Assembly (NCBI RefSeq): GCF_900111455.1
Contig: NZ_FOIE01000008.1
Span: 1 to 64,000 of the forward strand
Direction: 5' to 3'
Source of the DNA: Geodermatophilus poikilotrophus
GTDB lineage: Bacteria; Actinomycetota; Actinomycetes; Mycobacteriales; Geodermatophilaceae
DNA: 64,000 nucleotides
Part shown: in pieces, positions 52,372 to 61,255 of the stretch
Numbering within the stretch: the first letter of the stretch is position 1
Layout: the number at the start of each line of letters is the position of its first letter
The notes under the pieces: generated by a model
Seen by the model: the letters and a program-made list of their open reading frames with translations, nothing else
Told to the model about the DNA's origin: nothing
Database searches by the model: none
Made by a program: the position numbers and the translations under genes

Positions 52372-54156
52372 TCATCGGCAGGTCGGACCGGGGACTGGAG
52401 GCAGGGCTCGGTCCCGGCCTCGCGCGACCCGCTTCCGGGCGACCGTCCAGCCGGTGAGCGCGAGGGCGGCCAGGCCCGCGCCGGCCGCGGCCGGCGTGAC
52501 CCAGCCGGCGCCCGAGGTGGTCCGGACGGCGGCCGGCACCGGCTCGATGAGCAGTGCGCCCGCCGCGACCTGGGCTGCCGGGGTCTCGGGAGCGGCGACG
52601 GCGAGCACCTCCGGCGCGACGGGGACGGTGGCCGCGGCCCCGGCCGGAGCTGCGGCCGCGGCCGTGGCTGCGGCCGTGACCGGCTCGGCGGTGACCGGCT
52701 CGGCGGCCAGGAGCTCCGGCGCGCTGCCACCCTCGGGCAGCGGGCTCACGGGGACGACGGCACCGGCGGCGGGGACGACGGTCAGCGCCGCCCCGGCCGA
52801 GGTCACGGCGTCCACGGTCACGGTGAACGCGCCACCGGCGACCGGCACCGGCACGCCGACGGGCAGCGCGGCCCGCAGGTCGTCGTCCCACCGCCCGGCG
52901 GGGGACGGGGTGCCGTCCAGCAGCAGCGCGGTGTCCGGCATCCGGCCGGTGCGGCGCAGCAGGACGCCGGAGTCGAGGCCGAAGCGGTTGCCGGCGGCGG
53001 CGAGCCAGGCGTCGCGGCCCACTGCGGCGCGCAGCTCCAGCCAGTAGGTGCTCCCCGCCGCGTCGGTCAGCCGCACCGCGCGGGTGCCGGCGCGGTCGGC
53101 CAGCGGGGCGAGGGTGACCGTGGTCGCCGGCCCGGCCGCCGCGACCGGCAGCTGGGCGGAGGCGGGCAGCACGCCCAGCTGCGCGGCCTGCGGGGCGTTG
53201 AGCGACCCGAGGGAGCTCCACGAGGCGCCCATGACGTCGTAGTAGTCGCGGTAGGGGGCGGTGCGGCAGGCGCCGGTCTCGACCGCGCCGTCGCACTGGT
53301 GCCCCGAGGAGTGCCCGAGACCGAAGTTGTGGCCCAGCTCGTGGGCGATGACCGAGGGCAGCGCGTCCCGGACGTAGACCCGTCCGCCTGCGGCGACGCC
53401 GGTGCCGACCTGGCCGAGCGCGTAGGAGCAGCCGGGCAGGTCCCGCGGCAGGCTGCTGACGTAGACGACGAGGTGCCGGCCGGGCGCGGGCTCGAAGCCG
53501 GTGCGGTCGGCGACCTCGTTCCACATCGCGGTGGGGTCCGCGCAGCCGGCGGTGGTCTGCACCCAGTCGTGGGCCTCCGTCACACCCAGCCGGACGGCGC
53601 CGTCGGTCTCCCCCGCCCAGAAGTCCGCCACCGGCCCGTCGACGGCGGCCACCAGCTGGGCCAGTGTCGCGCCGTCCCGCTGCCCACCGGCCGGGACGGC
53701 CATCGCCACGGTGACCTGGTTGGTCAGCCCGGCCACCCGTGCGGCGCGCCGCTCCGGCGCCTCCTGCAGCAGCTCGGCGGCCAGCACGTCCCGGGCGGGC
53801 ACGAAGCCCTCCTGCCCGGCGGCGTCGGGGACGGCGTCCCCCACGGTGAGCTCGACGGTGGAGCCGACCGCCAGGCCGGCCACCGCCCCGGTCGGCACGC
53901 GGACGGCCTCACCGGTGGCGGTCTCCACCCAGGTCAGCGGGGCCTCGGCGTGCCCGGCCTCCGCGGTCGAGCCGGCCGGCCCGGCCTCGGGCCAGGCCTG
54001 CACGATCTCGCCGACGACGGTGTCCGGCGCCACGGTCTCCTCGGCCCGGGCTGCCGTCGCCGGCAGCGCCAGGGAGAGGGCCAGCGCGGTCGCCGCACCG
54101 GCCAGCGCCCGGAGCGGGCAGCGGCGGGGGGCGGGGGTGGTCCGGTGGGGGCGCAT
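52372..54156 (-). CDS. Secreted zinc metallopeptidase with C-terminal membrane anchor
   Basis: A 594-residue paralogue of the next gene. It starts at ATG 54156 behind GGGGGG, with a signal peptide ending near ATAARA. The catalytic region has VIAHELGHNFGLGHSS (His272, His276, His282) and the same YYDVMGASWSSLGSLNAP block as its partner. Instead of LGFP repeats it ends in an Ala/Val/Pro-rich stretch (about 480-555), one hydrophobic helix (AAAGAGLAALALTGWTVA) and a basic tail, so it should stay in the membrane facing outward. No LPXTG motif is seen. The pair looks like a duplication with exchange of the anchor. Confidence 0.84.
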   Translation of the reverse strand: MRPHRTTPAPRRCPLRALAGAATALALSLALPATAARAEETVAPDTVVGEIVQAWPEAGPAGSTAEAGHAEAPLTWVETATGEAVRVPTGAVAGLAVGSTVELTVGDAVPDAAGQEGFVPARDVLAAELLQEAPERRAARVAGLTNQVTVAMAVPAGGQRDGATLAQLVAAVDGPVADFWAGETDGAVRLGVTEAHDWVQTTAGCADPTAMWNEVADRTGFEPAPGRHLVVYVSSLPRDLPGCSYALGQVGTGVAAGGRVYVRDALPSVIAHELGHNFGLGHSSGHQCDGAVETGACRTAPYRDYYDVMGASWSSLGSLNAPQAAQLGVLPASAQLPVAAAGPATTVTLAPLADRAGTRAVRLTDAAGSTYWLELRAAVGRDAWLAAAGNRFGLDSGVLLRRTGRMPDTALLLDGTPSPAGRWDDDLRAALPVGVPVPVAGGAFTVTVDAVTSAGAALTVVPAAGAVVPVSPLPEGGSAPELLAAEPVTAEPVTAAATAAAAAPAGAAATVPVAPEVLAVAAPETPAAQVAAGALLIEPVPAAVRTTSGAGWVTPAAAGAGLAALALTGWTVARKRVARGRDRALPPVPGPTCR

Positions 54157-54265
54157 CCCCCCTGTCCTCGGCAGCCCGCGCGCGCGTCGGCACCGGACGC
54201 CGGGGATCCAGTCGAACCCGCCGTCACACCCGGCCCAGGACTCTCCCGCGCCCCCGCCGTCCCGA

Positions 54266-54340
54266 GAAGGACCCCGTCCTCCCCACCCCTCGCGAGCTCG
54301 GGGCGGTGCCCTGGACGGGGCCGAGTGGCGGGGGTCCTTC
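54266..54340 (-). terminator. Possible long hairpin terminator after lpdA
   Basis: Complementary arms GAAGGACCCC (54266-54275) and GGGGTCCTTC (54331-54340) lie right after the lpdA stop, with a GC-rich, self-complementary 55-nt interior. A structured terminator is likely but the long loop makes it uncertain. Confidence 0.35.
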
Positions 54341-54341
54341 C

Positions 54342-55745
54342 TCAGGCGAGGGCGTCGGCCCGCATCAGCCGCCGGCCGGCCTCGGTGATCGACCCCGACA
54401 GCGACGGGTAGATCGCGAAGGTCTGCGCCAGGTCGGTGACCGTCAGCCCCTTCGTGACAGCCAGCGCGATCGGCAGGATGAGCTCCGACGCCCCCGGGGC
54501 GACGACGACGCCGCCGACGACGACGCCGGTCGCCTGCCGGGCGAACAGCTTCACGAAGCCGTCGCGCAGGTCCGCCATCTTGGCCCGTGCGTTGGTCGCC
54601 AGCGGCAGCCGCACCACCTCGATGTCGGCGCCCTCGGGCAGCGTCCTCTCCTGCACGCCGACCGTGGCGATCTCCGGGTGGGTGAAGACGTTCGCCGAGA
54701 CCGTCTTGAGCCGGATCGGGGTGACCGCCTCGCCGAGCGCGTGCCACATCGCGATCCGGCCCTGCATCGCCGCGACCGACGCCAGCTGGAACACGCCGGT
54801 GACGTCACCGGCGGCGTAGATGCCCGGCACGCTCGTGCGCGAGACGCGGTCGACGACGACGTGCCCGGACGGCGCGAGCTCGACCCCGAGCTGCTCCAGG
54901 TTGAGCCCGGCGGTGTTGGGCACGGTGCCGACGGTCATCAGCGCGTGCGAACCCTCGACGGTGCGCCCGTCGGTGAGCTCGACGACGACGCCCTTCTCGG
55001 TGCGCCGCACCGCCCCGGCCCGACCGCGCTCGAGCCGGCCGCCGCGGGACTGGAAGACGTCCTCGAGCACCTCGGCGGCGTCGGAGTCCTCGCCGGGCAG
55101 CACCCGGTCACGCGAGGACACCAGCGTCACCGGGACCCCCGCCTCCAGGTAGCCGGAGGCGAACTCCGCCCCGGTCACGCCGGAGCCGACGACGACCAGG
55201 TGCTCGGGCATCTCCTGGATGTCGTAGACGTCGCGCCAGTCGAGGATCCGCTCGTGGTCGGGCTCGGCGCCGGGCAGCACGCGGGGGTCCGCGCCGGTGG
55301 CGATGAGGACGACGTCGCACTCCAGCGTCTCGGTGACCGCGCCATCGCCGTCCAGCACGTCGACCCGGTGCTCCACCAGGCCGCGGACCTCGTCGGAGAG
55401 CCGGCCCTGCCCGGGGAGGACCCGCACGCCCTCGGCGACCAGCCGGGCCCGGATGTCGGCGGACTGCGCCACGGCCAGGCCCTTGACCCGCTGGTTCACC
55501 GCGGGGAGGTCGATGCCGACCGTGGCCAGCTCGGAGCCCTGGACGCCGAGCGCGCTGGAGTCGCGCACGTTGGTCATCACGCCGGCCGAGGCGATGAAGG
55601 TCTTGGAGGGGACGCAGTCGGTGAGCACGCTGGCCCCACCGACGCCGTCGCGCTCGACCACGGTGACCTGCGCACCGAGGGATGCCGCGACCAGCGCGGC
55701 CTCGTAGCCGGCCGGGCCGCCGCCGATGATCACGATGCGGGTCAT
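54342..55745 (-). CDS. lpdA: NAD(P)H-quinone dehydrogenase LpdA (disulfide-less lipoamide-dehydrogenase fold)
   Basis: A 467-residue flavoprotein of the pyridine nucleotide-disulfide family. N-terminal FAD loop IVIIGGGPAGYEAALVA, NAD(P) loop LVVVGSGVTGAEFASG, second FAD block GIYAAGDVTGVFQLAS, and a C-terminal dimer domain with FTHPEIATVGV. The usual CxxxxC redox pair is absent: the region reads GGASVLTDCVPSKTFI with only one Cys, and the C-terminal HPT-type His-Glu pair is replaced by YPSLSGS. This is the pattern of M. tuberculosis LpdA (Rv3303c), which reduces quinones rather than lipoamide. The adjacent gene at 55862 is Rv3304-like, supporting the call. Confidence 0.9.
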   Translation of the reverse strand: MTRIVIIGGGPAGYEAALVAASLGAQVTVVERDGVGGASVLTDCVPSKTFIASAGVMTNVRDSSALGVQGSELATVGIDLPAVNQRVKGLAVAQSADIRARLVAEGVRVLPGQGRLSDEVRGLVEHRVDVLDGDGAVTETLECDVVLIATGADPRVLPGAEPDHERILDWRDVYDIQEMPEHLVVVGSGVTGAEFASGYLEAGVPVTLVSSRDRVLPGEDSDAAEVLEDVFQSRGGRLERGRAGAVRRTEKGVVVELTDGRTVEGSHALMTVGTVPNTAGLNLEQLGVELAPSGHVVVDRVSRTSVPGIYAAGDVTGVFQLASVAAMQGRIAMWHALGEAVTPIRLKTVSANVFTHPEIATVGVQERTLPEGADIEVVRLPLATNARAKMADLRDGFVKLFARQATGVVVGGVVVAPGASELILPIALAVTKGLTVTDLAQTFAIYPSLSGSITEAGRRLMRADALA

Positions 55746-55847
55746 GGGAGTCCTTGTCAGTGCGCTGGGGACACGTACCGCGCCCATTCTCCCCGTTCCG
55801 GGTGACGACGTGGCCCATCTCCCACCGAGGGGCGCGCCACACCGCCG

Positions 55848-55853
55848 TAGGCT
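55848..55853 (+). promoter_or_regulatory. -10-like box of the gamma-glutamylcyclotransferase-like gene
   Basis: TAGGCT lies 8 nt before ATG 55862, or 5 nt before an in-frame GTG at 55859. There is no ribosome site, suggesting a leaderless or near-leaderless transcript. Confidence 0.45.
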
Positions 55854-55861
55854 GCCCGGTG

Positions 55862-56335
55862 ATGGGCCTCTACGCCGCGTACGGGTCGAACATGGACCCC
55901 GCACAGATGCTCCGGCGCTGTCCCTCCTCCCCGCACACCGGCACCGGCTGGATCAAGGGCTGGCGGCTGACCTTCGGGGCCGAGGAGTACGGCTGGGAGG
56001 GCGCGCTGGCCACCCTCGTCCCGGACGACACCACACCGGGCGAGTCGCTGTCCCCCGGCGTCTTCGTCGCCCTCTACGACCTCACCGACGCCGACGCCGA
56101 GGCGCTCGACGCCTGGGAGGGCGCCGACCAGGGCCTCTACCGCAAGCTGCACCTGCGGGTGCACACGCTGACCGGCGACCAGGTGGCCTGGGTCTACGTG
56201 CTCGACGCCTTCGAGGGCGGGCTGCCCTCGGCGCGGTACCTGGGCGCGCTCGCCGACGCTGCGGAGGCCGCCGGTGCGCCCGACGACTACCTCGCCGAGC
56301 TGCGCGCCCGGGAGTGCCGCTCCACCGGCGTCTGA
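55862..56335 (+). CDS. Gamma-glutamylcyclotransferase-like protein
   Basis: A 157-residue BtrG/GGCT-fold protein with the substrate-binding YAAYGSNMDP and the catalytic Glu in ALDAWEGADQGLYRK. Members form 5-oxoproline from gamma-glutamyl amines; the exact substrate here is not known. Divergent from lpdA with a 116-bp gap, as in the Rv3303c-Rv3304 pair. Confidence 0.88.
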   Translation: MGLYAAYGSNMDPAQMLRRCPSSPHTGTGWIKGWRLTFGAEEYGWEGALATLVPDDTTPGESLSPGVFVALYDLTDADAEALDAWEGADQGLYRKLHLRVHTLTGDQVAWVYVLDAFEGGLPSARYLGALADAAEAAGAPDDYLAELRARECRSTGV

Positions 56336-56409
56336 GCCGGCGGTCGCCTCCCCGCGCCGTCCCCTCCCGCCTCGTCCCGGTCCCCCTGGTCGCCGGCCCA
56401 CGTGCGCCT

Positions 56410-56772
56410 CGAGGCCGTCGAACTCGGCCTCGACGCGTGCGTCCCGCCAGCCGGTGTCCAGGTAGCGGCTGCGCCCTCCCCCGACGACCCGGACCTGCAC
56501 CTCGGGCGCCGGCGGACCACCGTCGATGGAGCGCCACCGCATCCGCGACTCCCTGGGCGACTCCGCTCCGCCGATGCGTGCGGCACCAGCTCCCTCAGGC
56601 GCACCACGCCCCGCACCCCGGCCTGCTCCGCTGCGGCAGCAGCAAGCTGCTGCCGCGTGCACCAACCCGAGCGCAAGGCCGCGTCGAGGGTGGCCGGACC
56701 GTCGACCGGTGCGGCCGGGCGCACGACGTCGCACGCCGTCCGAGCCGCTGAGGTGCACCACAGGCCGTCGTC
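56410..56772 (-). pseudogene. Frameshifted, truncated AbiEi/DUF559-type protein gene
   Basis: Two minus-strand frames together spell a familiar actinobacterial protein. One frame gives SAARTACDVVRPAAPVDGPA, LDAALRSGWCTRQQL and LRELVPHA. The next frame gives GGAESPRESRMRW, APEVQVRVVGG and DTGWRDARVEAEFDG. Joined, they match the middle of AbiEi-antitoxin-like/DUF559 (Vsr-like nuclease) proteins. The switch lies near 56560-56580 and needs a one-base change. Both the N-terminal HTH and the C-terminal nuclease end are missing. The 56336-56832 stretch contains nothing else I can support. Confidence 0.62.
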
Positions 56773-56832
56773 GCGGAGGGCCGCCGCGGAAGAGCCATCG
56801 CGGGAAGCCGGCGCGGAGAGCCGGGGCGGCAC

Positions 56833-57888
56833 TCAGGCGGGCGCCTCGAGCAGCTTGCGCAGCGCGTCGTCGACCTGCTCCAGGTAGGACGGCGAGAGCC
56901 CGAACAGCGACGCGTGGCCGTGGACGTCCTCGATCACCCGGAACGCGCTGCCCGGGATCAGCTCCTGCTCGGCGGCGCAGTCCTCGGGCGGGAAGAACTT
57001 GTCGGTGCTGATCGGCATCACGACGGTCCTGGCCGTGATCCGGCCCAGAGCCGCCGCGAGGTCTCCCCCGGTGTGCCGGCTGACGTCGCCGTGCTGCCAC
57101 TTCCACGCCTGCGCGAGCAGGTCCCCGGGGTCCATCGGCGCGAAGTAGGCCTCCAGGAAGCCGATGACGAAGTCCTCCGGTGAGCTGAAGCCCAGGCCCC
57201 GCCAGTGCTCGCCGGTCCAGAACTCGTTGGACAGCACGTGCAGGGCGAACAGCCCGGCGTGCCGCTGCAGCCCGCCGCGGACGTCGGCGGGCTCGCGGTA
57301 CCAGCCCCCGGCGTACCCGGGGTCGGAGGTCAGCGCGTCGACCAGCGTCTGCGCCCAGATGACGCAGTGCTGGTAGATCCGCGCCGTGCCGGCCAGCGGC
57401 GCGGCCCGCTTGACCCGGTCGGGGAACCGGACCGCCCACTCGTAGGTCTGCTGGGCACCCATCGACCCGCCGAAGACCAGTGCCAGCTCCTCCACGCCCA
57501 GCACCTCGCGCAGCAGCCGCTCCTGGGCCACCACGTCGTCCCCGATGCGCACCCGTGGGAAGCGGGCCCGGCCGTAGGGCCCGGCCAGGTTGTGCGGTGA
57601 GGTGCCCAGCCCGCTGCCGATCTGGTTGACCAGGACGACGAAGTGCTCGGCGGGGTCGATCGCCCGGCCCGGCCCGACGTAGGTCTCCCGCATGACCGAG
57701 TGGTTGCCGGAGTACCAGGTCGGGATCAGCACGGCGTTGTCCTTGGCCGCGTTCAGCGTGCCCAGCGTCTGGTAGGCCAGCTGGCAGCCGCGCAGGGTGG
57801 CACCCTCCTCGAGGACCAGGTCCCCGATGTCGGCGAGCTCGAAGTCGCCGTGGACCCCGGCGGAGTAGTACGGGTTGTCGATCGGCAT
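56833..57888 (-). CDS. MetX-family alpha/beta hydrolase (homoserine O-acetyltransferase-like)
   Basis: A 351-residue alpha/beta-hydrolase-fold protein with the nucleophile elbow FGGSMGAQQTYEWA, an Asp in PISTDKFFPPED and a late His in DVHGHASLFG. It has the MetX-like LAYQTLGTLNAAKDNAVLIP, but catalytic-region details differ from true MetX (GGSMGG-Q), so acetyl-homoserine synthesis is not certain; it could be another acyltransferase or hydrolase. ATG 57888. It stands alone between the DUF559 pseudogene and meaB. Confidence 0.8.
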   Translation of the reverse strand: MPIDNPYYSAGVHGDFELADIGDLVLEEGATLRGCQLAYQTLGTLNAAKDNAVLIPTWYSGNHSVMRETYVGPGRAIDPAEHFVVLVNQIGSGLGTSPHNLAGPYGRARFPRVRIGDDVVAQERLLREVLGVEELALVFGGSMGAQQTYEWAVRFPDRVKRAAPLAGTARIYQHCVIWAQTLVDALTSDPGYAGGWYREPADVRGGLQRHAGLFALHVLSNEFWTGEHWRGLGFSSPEDFVIGFLEAYFAPMDPGDLLAQAWKWQHGDVSRHTGGDLAAALGRITARTVVMPISTDKFFPPEDCAAEQELIPGSAFRVIEDVHGHASLFGLSPSYLEQVDDALRKLLEAPA

Positions 57889-57976
57889 GGCCGGCCTCGT
57901 CTCGGCAGCGGGGGCGGGCCGCGGGCACGGCCCAGCCCGGACGCTAGCGTTCCGTGACCTGGCTCACACGTCGGGC

Positions 57977-58969
57977 TCAGGAGTCGTGGAGGAACGTCTC
58001 CAGCAGCTGCCGCGCGGCCAGTGCCGGGGTGAGCTCGCCGGCCAGCACGGCCTTCTCCAGCTGCGGCGCGGCGGCCCGGACGCCGGGGTGCGCGCGCAGC
58101 CGGTGCTCCAGGCCGTCGCGCACGAGCTGCCGGGTCCAGCGCACCTGCTGGCTGCGCCGCTGCTCGTCGAAGGCCCCGGAGGCCCTGCGCCGGTCCTGGT
58201 GCTCGACCAGCTTGGCCCAGACCTCCTCGAGGCCCTCGCCGGTCAGCCCGGCGCAGGTCAGCACCGGGACGCTCCAGTCCTCGCCGTGCCCGCGCAGCAT
58301 CCGGATCGCCCCGGCCAGCTCGCGGGCGGCCTTGCGCGCGTCCGCCGCCCCGGGGCCGTCGGCCTTGTTCACCGCGATGACGTCGGCGATCTCGAGGATG
58401 CCGCGCTTGATCCCCTGCAGCTGGTCACCGGTGCGGGCCAGCGTCAGGAACAGGAACGAGTCGACCATCTCGGCGACGGTGATCTCCGACTGCCCGACGC
58501 CGACGGTCTCCACCAGGACGACGTCGTACCCGGCCGCCTCGACGACGACCATCGACTCCCGCGTCGCCTGCGCGACCCCGCCGAGGGTGCCCGACGTCGG
58601 CGAGGGCCGGATGAAGGCGTTCGGGTCGACCGACAGCCGCGCCATGCGGGTCTTGTCCCCGAGGATCGACCCGCCGGAGCGGGCCGACGACGGGTCGACG
58701 GCGAGCACGGCCACCCTCGACCCCGCCGCCGTCAGCGTCACGCCGAGCTGGTCGATGAAGGTCGACTTGCCCACGCCGGGGACGCCGCTGATGCCGACCC
58801 GCCGCGCCGACCCCGCGTGCGGCAGCAGCTCGACCAGCAGCTCCTGCGCGCGCTCCCGGTGGTCGGGGCGGTGGGACTCGACGAGCGTGATCGCCCGAGC
58901 CACGGCCCGGCGGTCCCCTCGGAGCACGCCCTCGGCGAGCGCCGGGACGTCGACCTGCCGAGCCGTCAC
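57977..58969 (-). CDS. meaB: Methylmalonyl-CoA mutase-associated GTPase MeaB
   Basis: A 330-residue G3E GTPase that guards cobalamin loading of methylmalonyl-CoA mutase. Walker A GISGVPGVGKSTFID (about residues 59-73), LAVDPSSARSGGSILGDKTR, switch ETVGVGQSEI, and the base motif NKAD are all present. The C-terminal helices form the dimer arm. GTG 58969 is 78 bp after mutB in the same direction; the order mutA-mutB-meaB is standard. Confidence 0.95.
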   Translation of the reverse strand: MTARQVDVPALAEGVLRGDRRAVARAITLVESHRPDHRERAQELLVELLPHAGSARRVGISGVPGVGKSTFIDQLGVTLTAAGSRVAVLAVDPSSARSGGSILGDKTRMARLSVDPNAFIRPSPTSGTLGGVAQATRESMVVVEAAGYDVVLVETVGVGQSEITVAEMVDSFLFLTLARTGDQLQGIKRGILEIADVIAVNKADGPGAADARKAARELAGAIRMLRGHGEDWSVPVLTCAGLTGEGLEEVWAKLVEHQDRRRASGAFDEQRRSQQVRWTRQLVRDGLEHRLRAHPGVRAAAPQLEKAVLAGELTPALAARQLLETFLHDS

Positions 58970-59047
58970 TCCCGCGCTCCCGCGGCGTGCTCCGCTCCTC
59001 GCTCGCCGGCGCTCGCTGCGGTGCTCACGCGCCTGTCCGCCCAGCCA

Positions 59048-61255
59048 TCAGTGACCGAGGCGCGAGGACAGCGTCCGCAGCAGCCCCTGCGCCGCCTCGG
59101 CGACGACCGTGCCGGGCAGGAACACCTCGGCCGCGCCCATCTCCTTGAGCGTCGGCACGTCGTCGGGCGGGATGACCCCGCCGACCACGATCACGACGTC
59201 CTCGGCCCCGAGGTCGGCGAGCGCCTGCTTGAGCGCCGGCACCAGCGTCAGGTGGCCCGCGGCCAGCGACGAGACTCCGACGACGTGCACGTCGGCCTCC
59301 ACCGCCTGCCGGGCGACCTCCTCCGGCGTCTGGAACAGCGGGCCCACGTCGACGTCGAAGCCGAGGTCGGCGAAGGCGGTCGCGATGACCTTCTGCCCGC
59401 GGTCGTGGCCGTCCTGGCCCATCTTGGCGACCAGGATGCGGGGACGGCGCCCCTCGGCCTCCTCGAACGCCTCCGCCATGCTGCGGGTCTCCTCCATCGG
59501 ACCGGAGCTCCCTGCCTCGTCGCGGTACACACCGGAGATGGTGCGGACCTGGCCGGCGTGCCGCCCGTAGACCTCCTCGAGCGCGTCGGAGATCTCCCCG
59601 ACGGTGGCCTTGGCGCGCGCGGCGTCGACGGCCAGCTTGAGCAGGTTCGCGTCCAGCGACGAGTCCCGCCGTCCCTCGGCGGCCGCGCGGGCGGCGTCGG
59701 TCAGCCGGCGCAGGGCGTCCTGCACGGCGGAGCCGTCCCGGGAGGCCCGGAGCTCCTCCAGCTTGGCCTTCTGCTGGGCCAGCACGTCGGCGTTGTCGAC
59801 CCGCAGCACCTCGATCGCCTCGTCGGCCTCGACGCGGTACTTGTTGACGCCGATCACCGGCTGGCGGCCGGAGTCGATGCGCGCCTGGGTGCGGGCGGCG
59901 GCCTCCTCGATGCGCAGCTTCGGGATGCCGTCGTCGATGGCCTGCGCCATGCCGCCGTGCTCGGCGACCTCCTCGATGTGCGCCCACGCGCGCCGGGCCA
60001 GGTCGTAGGTCAGCTTCTCCACGTACGCCGAGCCGCCCCACGGGTCGATGACCCGCGTCGTCCCGGACTCCTGCTGCAGCAGCAGCTGGGTGTTGCGGGC
60101 GATCCGCGCGGAGAAGTCGGTGGGCAGCGCCAGCGCCTCGTCGAGGGCGTTGGTGTGCAGCGACTGGGTGTGGCCCTGGGTGGCGGCCATCGCCTCCAGG
60201 CAGGTGCGGACGACGTTGTTGTAGACGTCCTGCGCGGTCAGCGACCAGCCCGAGGTCTGCGAGTGGGTGCGCAGCGACAGCGACTTGTCCTTCTGCGCGC
60301 CGGCCTCCTTGACCAGCCGCGCCCACAGCAGCCGCCCGGCCCGCAGCTTGGCGACCTCCATGAAGAAGTTCATGCCAATCGCCCAGAAGAAGCTCAGCCG
60401 GGGCGCGAACGCGTCGACGTCCAGCCCGGCGGCCTTGCCCGCCTCCAGGTACTCCACGCCGTCCGCGAGCGTGTAGGCCAGCTCCAGGTCGGCCGTCGCC
60501 CCGGCCTCCTGGATGTGGTAGCCGGAGATGGAGATCGAGTTGAACCGCGGCATCTCCTGCGAGGTGAACGCGAAGATGTCGCTGATGATCTGCATCGAGG
60601 GCTTGGGCGGGTAGATGTAGGTGTTGCGGACCATGAACTCCTTGAGGATGTCGTTCTGGATGGTCCCGGTCAGCTGACCGTGCTCCACCCCCTGCTCCTC
60701 GGCGGCGACGATGTAGAGCGCCAGCACCGGCAGGACGGCGCCGTTCATGGTCATCGAGACGCTCATCCGGTCCAGCGGGATGCCGTCGAACAGCTGCCGC
60801 ATGTCCAGGATGGAGTCGACCGCCACCCCGGCCATGCCGACGTCACCGACGACCCGCGGGTGGTCGGAGTCGTAGCCTCGGTGGGTGGGCAGGTCGAAGG
60901 CGATCGACAGGCCCTTCTGCCCCGCGGCGAGGTTGCGCCGGTAGAACGCGTTGGACGCCGCCGCGGTGGAGAAGCCCGCGTACTGGCGCACCGTCCACGG
61001 CTGCGTCGTGTACATCGTCGGGTAGGGCCCCCGCAGGTACGGCGGGAGGCCGGGGTAGGTCTGGAGGAAGTCCAGGCCCCGGAGGTCGGCCGGGGTGAAC
61101 AGCGGGGGGACGGCGATGCCCTCCGGCGTCTCCCAGGTCGCCTCCTCCACGCCGCGGCCGGTGGTCTCCTTCAACCGCTTGGCCCAGTCGTCGGCCGAGG
61201 CGGCCGCCGCGGGACGGCCCAGGTCGACACCGCTGAAGTCGGGGATCGCGCTCAT
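59048..61255 (-). CDS. mutB: Methylmalonyl-CoA mutase large (alpha) subunit
   Basis: The 735-residue adenosylcobalamin enzyme that isomerises (R)-methylmalonyl-CoA to succinyl-CoA. The substrate barrel has [38 protein letters not shown] and [12 protein letters not shown]. The C-terminal B12 domain has the base-off motif DxHxxG in [11 protein letters not shown] (His617) and [14 protein letters not shown] 61255 overlaps the mutA stop (ATGA). It receives product from the propionyl-CoA carboxylase encoded at 45.6-49.9 kb after epimerisation. Confidence 0.97.
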   Translation of the reverse strand: MSAIPDFSGVDLGRPAAAASADDWAKRLKETTGRGVEEATWETPEGIAVPPLFTPADLRGLDFLQTYPGLPPYLRGPYPTMYTTQPWTVRQYAGFSTAAASNAFYRRNLAAGQKGLSIAFDLPTHRGYDSDHPRVVGDVGMAGVAVDSILDMRQLFDGIPLDRMSVSMTMNGAVLPVLALYIVAAEEQGVEHGQLTGTIQNDILKEFMVRNTYIYPPKPSMQIISDIFAFTSQEMPRFNSISISGYHIQEAGATADLELAYTLADGVEYLEAGKAAGLDVDAFAPRLSFFWAIGMNFFMEVAKLRAGRLLWARLVKEAGAQKDKSLSLRTHSQTSGWSLTAQDVYNNVVRTCLEAMAATQGHTQSLHTNALDEALALPTDFSARIARNTQLLLQQESGTTRVIDPWGGSAYVEKLTYDLARRAWAHIEEVAEHGGMAQAIDDGIPKLRIEEAAARTQARIDSGRQPVIGVNKYRVEADEAIEVLRVDNADVLAQQKAKLEELRASRDGSAVQDALRRLTDAARAAAEGRRDSSLDANLLKLAVDAARAKATVGEISDALEEVYGRHAGQVRTISGVYRDEAGSSGPMEETRSMAEAFEEAEGRRPRILVAKMGQDGHDRGQKVIATAFADLGFDVDVGPLFQTPEEVARQAVEADVHVVGVSSLAAGHLTLVPALKQALADLGAEDVVIVVGGVIPPDDVPTLKEMGAAEVFLPGTVVAEAAQGLLRTLSSRLGH

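Noticed and set aside
54157-54341. Small gene between the metallopeptidases and lpdA
   Set aside because: No frame has a plausible start, ribosome site or protein-like composition; the inverted repeat suggests a terminator.
56402-56887. Plus-strand open frame of about 161 codons after the GGCT-like gene
   Set aside because: Composition is GC-driven and it overlaps the metX-like 3' end; the minus strand contains recognisable DUF559-type pieces instead.
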